Positions 60,002 to 64,000 of a stretch of 64,000 nt of DNA are shown one piece after another. The notes under the pieces were generated by a model, which searched no databases, was not told the origin of the DNA, and worked only from the letters and a program-made list of their open reading frames with translations. Numbering within the stretch: position 1 is the first letter of the stretch; each line of letters opens with the position of its first letter. This stretch comes from Nitrospira sp. (GTDB lineage Bacteria > Nitrospirota > Nitrospiria > Nitrospirales > Nitrospiraceae), in contig CP126121.1 of the NCBI GenBank assembly GCA_030123625.1, positions 267,001 to 331,000 on the forward strand, given 5' to 3'. A program made the position numbers and the translations under genes.

Positions 60002-60592
60002 AGGACCGATCTTGATCTTACAAATAGTAATGATTGCATTATGTTTACCTATGGCAGTTTAGAGCGCACCGGGCATATCCCCATCGAATTGGCTCTCTTC
60101 GTTATGTCAAAACATAAAGGAGTGGTCAGCGGCCGTCTGTTCAGAATTGCTCAGTAGATGAGGACACAATGTTGCCAGGCCTGGCTTCCCAGAATCAAAG
60201 AAGCGAAATCAGATGAATGCCCTAGTCGTGGAGCACGACATTGAGGAGGGAGCTATGCACATGGAGGCCGCCATTCCGGCGCAACCCGCCTTTGTAATCA
60301 TGGCAGGCCCATCTCAGATATCTATCTCCGCTGTCCCGCAAAAATCGGCTCCCTTCAACAACTTTCCAACCGTCTCCGGATGCGTCTCCTGATCTTTTCC
60401 GCTCACCACGAGGTCTGTCGCGCGACGCACCAATGCGGATGTCACCGCAGTCATTGATCCGTCTCTCTAATCAATTAGCTGCCAAATGTCTGGACTAACG
60501 TTATCCCTGCGGTTTGGTGCACGCAGCACCACCTCTCTACTATCCGTATCACTTGTTTAGATGCACAGGTTGAGATCGAGCGACTCGAGCAG
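60002..60592. other. 591-bp stretch without a confident gene
   Basis: One candidate is a 46-codon minus-strand frame at 60314-60454 (MTAVTSALVRRATDLVVSGK, then HPETVGKLLKGADFCGTAE), which has protein-like composition but only a weak ribosome binding site. Nothing else was recognised. Confidence 0.3.
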
Positions 60593-60931
60593 TTACATGC
60601 TTCCATCTTCGATCGTACTGAGTTGCGTCGGCTCGCTGGGTGCATGATCCCAGGCCAGGATTGGAATCCTTGCCTCCGTGAGAGTCATGCGTATGGTTTC
60701 GGCCATCGCCTCCACCGTGACCTCAGTCCAGGGTCGGAGATCCAGAATCCGATCTTCCAGTCTTCGGGGCGGAGGGCATTCATGAATGAGTGTCCAGCAC
60801 CGGTTGAATATCGTGGCGCGGAGGGTTTCCGGAATATTCAGGGCAGCCAGCCGAGAGGTGCAGAGTGCCGTCACAACTAAAACAAACTGAAGATCCGGCA
60901 TTTCGGAGTGATGAATATCGAGTGTTTGCAT
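60593..60931 (-). CDS. Hypothetical protein, 112 aa
   Basis: ATG 60931 with GGGAG about ten bases upstream; ATG 60901 is an alternative. Soluble, with LQFVLVVTALCTSRLAALNI and a Pro/Arg stretch CPPPRRLEDRILDLRPWTEV. No family recognised. It lies upstream of nothing obvious on its strand. Confidence 0.5.
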   Translation of the reverse strand: MQTLDIHHSEMPDLQFVLVVTALCTSRLAALNIPETLRATIFNRCWTLIHECPPPRRLEDRILDLRPWTEVTVEAMAETIRMTLTEARIPILAWDHAPSEPTQLSTIEDGSM

Positions 60932-61055
60932 GGTCGATAATCTCCCATCTGAGACGTCGGATAGCTTTCAGCAGGAACGACGCCTTGATTACGGATAGTG
61001 AAAGCTCATGCGTCGTGGGTAGAGTCAGAAAAATGTGTCGCCCGCCTTCATGTGC

Positions 61056-61946
61056 TTACACATGCGGGACTGTCACCACCGGCCTTTGGATAAACTCCTT
61101 ATAACCATATCGATCGGCCAGATAGGCCTTGGCGTCTTCACTGACGTACTCGGTGAATTTGTAGCGATCGTCCTCCACACTCTTGGCATCTTCCATAACC
61201 TTGTCGGTGGGAATCGCATATTCGATATTGCAGGACGTATAGGCCTGAATATAGGTCGGACCGACCTCACGGGCGATCAACACCGCCTTCTTGATGCAGC
61301 TTTCCACCCGCCGCGGGTTATTCGGCACCACGGTGGCGATATAGGCACAGCCGGCGATCTTGGCCATAGCGACCATGTCCATTTTCTCGAACTTCTTGCC
61401 GAGCGGGGCCATCTTGAGCACCGCTCCTCTGGTCGTCATCCCGCTTTCTTGTCCGCCCGTGTTCCCGTACACTTCGTTATCCAGCATGATCGTCGTAAAC
61501 CGTTCTTTCCTGAACCAGGAATGGAGGACTTGCTGGAATCCGATGTCGGCGGTGCCGCCGTCACCGGCCATCACGACGACATCCTTCGTCTTGTCGCCGA
61601 AACGAATCCGCAATCCGCGGGACAGTCCACTGGCGACGCCGTTCTGATCCCCATAATTGCCATAGACAAACGGGATCGCCGCCTGTGAAATCGCCAACCG
61701 GCCACAGCCGGCCGTCCCGACTGTAATCGTGTCTTCGGGATTCGGAAATGCGACGATGGCAAGCCGGATGAACAGGGTCATCGCACAGCCGGCACACATA
61801 GGATGCTCTTCGAGGATTTCTTTGAAGTTGCCCATCTGTGATACGGTGGTCTTCTTTCCGAATGGCCCGCGCTCCACCATGTCCCGATATTCCTTCGGCA
61901 TAAATGCATCGAACCCTGGCGTGAATTTCACATAATCGAGACTCAT
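61056..61946 (-). CDS. 2-Oxoacid:ferredoxin oxidoreductase, beta subunit
   Basis: A 296-aa thiamine-diphosphate-binding subunit. HPMCAGCAMTLFIRL gives the first Fe-S/ThDP region, VGTAGCGRLA follows, and the ThDP motif is VVVMAGDGGTADIGFQQVLH with the downstream LDNEVYGNTGGQESGMTTRG. The C-terminus carries TYIQAYTSCNIEYAIPTDKV. It oxidatively decarboxylates or, in reverse TCA carbon fixation, carboxylates acetyl-CoA or succinyl-CoA with reduced ferredoxin. It lies 160 bases downstream of the alpha-subunit gene. Pyruvate versus 2-oxoglutarate specificity cannot be fixed here. Confidence 0.92.
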   Translation of the reverse strand: MSLDYVKFTPGFDAFMPKEYRDMVERGPFGKKTTVSQMGNFKEILEEHPMCAGCAMTLFIRLAIVAFPNPEDTITVGTAGCGRLAISQAAIPFVYGNYGDQNGVASGLSRGLRIRFGDKTKDVVVMAGDGGTADIGFQQVLHSWFRKERFTTIMLDNEVYGNTGGQESGMTTRGAVLKMAPLGKKFEKMDMVAMAKIAGCAYIATVVPNNPRRVESCIKKAVLIAREVGPTYIQAYTSCNIEYAIPTDKVMEDAKSVEDDRYKFTEYVSEDAKAYLADRYGYKEFIQRPVVTVPHV

Positions 61947-62106
61947 CTGACCCCTCGCTTTCTTTGGTATCCGCGATTGCGGTGGTGGTTATATCACCTG
62001 CGCCGGCCCATGGCTTTGCCACTTTCGCGGTGGCGCGGCTTCACCGTCGCTTCCTGACATGGTTCTAACACGCCGGTCTGTTCCTCCTCGGTGCGGCTTA
62101 GTACAC

Positions 62107-63315
62107 TTATCCACCGCGTCCCGCCAGCACTCCGGATCGCATCCCGATCGCCTTCTTGACTTCTTCCACGATCACTTCCGGTGGCAAGGTCATGCCGCCG
62201 CAGACGCGCGGTCCGGCGACGACCCGCTCGCTGTTGGGGATCGTGGCTTTGATTTCTTTGGCCATCCATCCAATGACATTGAACTCGGGCACGATGATGT
62301 GTGAGGCATGCTTGGTCGCTTCGCGAAGTTCTTCTTCAGGCCATGGACGTAAGGTCTTCACCTTCACGAGTCCAACGCGCACTCCTTCATCGGCCAGTAG
62401 GCGCATGGCTTCCCGTCCCTGGGAGACAGCGGTTCCCGAGGAGATAATGAGGATGTCGGCATCGCCGTCTTCGATGTCGATCAGCCCATCCAGCCAGGCG
62501 ATCGTGTGTTTGCGCGACCGTTCTGCGGCAGCCCAGACTTCCTGTTGCCAGCTCGCGTGCGTGGCGTAGCTGATGTAGTTACTCTTCATCACGAAGGGAT
62601 CGCGCATCATCCGGACCGGCGGGCACTCCATATCCATGCAGGGCACGGGTGAGCGATAGGGATCATAGGGTGGCAGACACATCTCGGCGGGCGTCAGGCC
62701 GACGACGTCTTTCGTGTGGGTCACAAAGAAACCGTCGCAGCAGAGCGCCAACGGCAAATGTACGTCCGGCTCTTCCGACACCAAATAGCCCTTGAGAATC
62801 CAGTCGTAGAAATCCTGTGCGGTTTCGGCATGCCAGACGAGCATGCCCGTATTCATGAGGTAAGCGATCTCGATCGTGTCCGGCTGGATCGACAAGGGAG
62901 AATTGATGCCGCGGCAGGTCACGATACATTGGATCGGCAATCTGGCGCCAGCCCACATCGGAAAGTTTTCCATGGCCCGCATGGTGCCCGGCCCGGCGGT
63001 CGTCGTGAAGACCCGGGCCCCGCCGAAGGCGGCCCCGGCGCACTGGGACATGACCGCAAATTCGCTCTCCCCACGGAAATAATCGCCGATGTACCCCTCG
63101 GCAAAGAGTTCGCCGCACAGGGCGGCGGCCTCGCTCTGGGGCGTAATGGGATAGGCCACCATCACATCGACGTTGGCGCGCTTGACGGCTTCCTTAATCA
63201 CTTCGCTCCCAGTAAAAAACGACGGCGTCCGAGGTGCGTCGTTCATCATCATGCGTGGATCGGTGATGACTTGACCCTTCTTAGTCTTGGCTCCGATGAC
63301 GGCTGTGTTGTCCAT
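62107..63315 (-). CDS. 2-Oxoacid:ferredoxin oxidoreductase, alpha subunit
   Basis: About 402 aa from ATG 63315, which has GGAAGGAAG upstream; the frame is open to 63333. Family parts: MVAYPITPQSEAAALCGELF, SEFAVMSQCAGAAFGGARVF, TTTAGPGTMRAMENFPMWAG, RGINSPLSIQPD and VGLVKVKTLRPWPEEELREA. It pairs with the beta subunit downstream. Gamma/delta-type subunits are not in the window and may lie beyond base 64000, since the operon runs leftward from the right edge. Cytoplasmic, Fe-S dependent. Confidence 0.92.
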   Translation of the reverse strand: MDNTAVIGAKTKKGQVITDPRMMMNDAPRTPSFFTGSEVIKEAVKRANVDVMVAYPITPQSEAAALCGELFAEGYIGDYFRGESEFAVMSQCAGAAFGGARVFTTTAGPGTMRAMENFPMWAGARLPIQCIVTCRGINSPLSIQPDTIEIAYLMNTGMLVWHAETAQDFYDWILKGYLVSEEPDVHLPLALCCDGFFVTHTKDVVGLTPAEMCLPPYDPYRSPVPCMDMECPPVRMMRDPFVMKSNYISYATHASWQQEVWAAAERSRKHTIAWLDGLIDIEDGDADILIISSGTAVSQGREAMRLLADEGVRVGLVKVKTLRPWPEEELREATKHASHIIVPEFNVIGWMAKEIKATIPNSERVVAGPRVCGGMTLPPEVIVEEVKKAIGMRSGVLAGRGG

Positions 63316-63367
63316 AGTTTGCTTCCTTCCCAATCGACGGCGGTGGCCGGCGAACCGTTAGATGGCG

Positions 63368-63688
63368 TTATGCGCTGAATGAACTGCCGCACCCACAGGT
63401 CGTTTTGGCTTGTGGGTTCTTGATCGCGAAACCAGAGCCTTGCACACTGTCAAGGAAATCGACTTCGCAGCCGACCAACAGCGGGGCGCTCTGGGAGTCC
63501 ATGATGACTTTGACGTTGCCTTTTTCGATCACCGTGTCGTCTTCGCTCATGGTGGACTCGAAGGCCATCCCGTACTGGTAGCCATGGCACCCACCCCCTT
63601 TGACATAGACTCGGAGACCAACAGTCTCCTTGTCCTCTTGCATCAATTCCCACATCTTCTCCTCGGCTTTATCTGTAATCGTAATCAT
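63368..63688 (-). CDS. erpA: ErpA/IscA-like A-type Fe-S carrier
   Basis: A 106-aa HesB-fold protein from ATG 63688 (GAGGAGG upstream). The three conserved cysteines are visible: GGGCHGYQYG (first) and TTCGCGSSF near the C-terminus. LRVYVKGGGCHGYQYGMAFE and DSQSAPLLVGCEVDFLDS are typical. A-type carriers deliver Fe-S clusters; position next to a ferredoxin oxidoreductase suggests service to that enzyme. ErpA versus IscA is not resolved by sequence alone. Confidence 0.88.
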   Translation of the reverse strand: MITITDKAEEKMWELMQEDKETVGLRVYVKGGGCHGYQYGMAFESTMSEDDTVIEKGNVKVIMDSQSAPLLVGCEVDFLDSVQGSGFAIKNPQAKTTCGCGSSFSA

Positions 63689-63811
63689 TGGTTCGTCCTC
63701 CTCTATAGGTAATACACTTTGTTCAGTACACGTAAGCACATCGATGATCGCCAGCATGAAGACCAAAATGCCCGATAAATGACCGGCAGTAGTCGCTTGT
63801 AATAAGCCCTA

Positions 63812-63910
63812 TCAACCCCGTCTCTCCTCCTGTTCCTCCGGGATCGAAGCCCAAATCGTCACTCCCCGCAAAAACACGATAATCACAACTAGGCTATAAA
63901 TCTGATACAT
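63812..63910 (-). CDS. 32-aa membrane peptide at the head of the oxidoreductase operon
   Basis: ATG 63910 with GAGGTGAGG three bases upstream encodes a 32-aa peptide: a short membrane helix (YQIYSLVVIIVFLRGVTIWA) and an acidic-then-basic tail (IPEEQEERRG). The strong ribosome binding site and the position upstream of erpA and the oxidoreductase genes argue for a real gene. It might be a small subunit or membrane anchor of the complex; that is inference. Too short for standard gene callers. Confidence 0.5.
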   Translation of the reverse strand: MYQIYSLVVIIVFLRGVTIWASIPEEQEERRG

Positions 63911-63931
63911 GTTCCTCACCTCGCGTTGAAT

Positions 63932-63946
63932 CACCCTTCGAGGGTG
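63932..63946. promoter_or_regulatory. Perfect hairpin CACCCT-TCG-AGGGTG
   Basis: A 6-bp perfect inverted repeat with a 3-base loop, 22 bases upstream of the 32-aa peptide. No T-run follows on the minus strand, so a terminator for upstream genes is doubtful; a leader stem or chance are alternatives. Confidence 0.25.
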
Positions 63947-64000
63947 CTCATTTTGTCTCTATTCACCTACCTTCCACCATCCGGTAAGGGCTAGAAGAAC

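Noticed and set aside
59816-60157. 113-codon plus-strand frame
   Set aside because: It is opposite the ferritin-like fragment and has no recognisable features of its own.
1-64000. CRISPR arrays, rRNA or tRNA genes
   Set aside because: No regularly spaced repeats, rRNA signatures or cloverleaf with conserved T-loop were seen by eye; a tRNA scan could still find one.

Overview
The window reads as a chromosome segment of a Nitrospira-like bacterium (phylum Nitrospirota). This rests on gene content, not on a marker gene: a two-gene 2-oxoacid:ferredoxin oxidoreductase of the reverse-TCA type with an A-type Fe-S carrier, hopanoid genes hpnD/hpnE, a GAF-containing PilB-like ATPase, and many small secreted or membrane proteins of the kind seen in Nitrospira genomes. 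No rRNA, tRNA or CRISPR array was seen.

Layout. (a) 1-6.3 kb: the most unusual region. A minus-strand operon encodes a subtilisin-like protease resembling the protease domain of the cyanobactin enzymes PatA/PatG (5396-6277), a coupled 71-aa protein with a CGGC motif, a free-standing homologue of the PatG C-terminal domain (4239-5144), and then seven small genes. These seven share an N-terminal leader (M-x-x-P-G/R-F-T-A-E-A-S-L-Y-K-T-x-x-Y) and have unrelated, mostly Cys-rich C-terminal parts. One of them is frameshifted. A nucleotidyltransferase-fold gene converges on the array. This looks like an uncharacterised RiPP-type peptide system with a split PatG. (b) 6.7-22 kb: thioredoxin and SGNH hydrolase, HEAT-repeat protein with an HD-GYP protein, a FolB-methyltransferase fusion with a PHP phosphoesterase, a Ser/Thr kinase, unknown genes, YjbQ, a HAD phosphatase, a BtuF-like protein, then hpnD and hpnE. 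(c) 22-27 kb: a scarred stretch with a truncated IS1595-type transposase, an IS256 remnant, a hicBA pair with broken hicA, and two PEBP-family secreted proteins. (d) 27-36.5 kb: tldD/pmbA, then an envelope and isoprenoid operon uppS-cdsA-dxr-rseP-proS. (e) 36.5-41 kb: GAF-MshEN-GspE/PilB ATPase, two PilZ genes, RhlE-type helicase. (f) 41-46 kb: sparse, with small secreted proteins, a frameshifted RRM gene, duplicated and decayed small genes, a BCAM0308-type zinc protein and a CBS protein. (g) 46-55 kb: one 2,933-codon cyclic beta-1,2-glucan synthase-like gene followed upstream by an MlaC-like gene. (h) 56-61 kb: small membrane and stress proteins, an AI-2E family transporter and a decayed ferritin fragment. 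(i) 61-64 kb: alpha and beta subunits of a 2-oxoacid:ferredoxin oxidoreductase, an ErpA-like protein and a 32-aa membrane peptide.

How the genes may work together. In region (a) the inferred scheme is that the leader peptides recruit the PatG-C-like protein and the protease, which would cut and perhaps ligate the Cys-rich cores. No cyclodehydratase, radical-SAM enzyme, lanthipeptide synthase or dedicated exporter is visible inside the window. Regions (d) and (b) hold housekeeping pathways for undecaprenyl phosphate, phospholipid, MEP-isoprenoid and hopanoid synthesis. Several single-base frameshifts (4.1, 25.1 and 42.3 kb) could be real decay or assembly errors.
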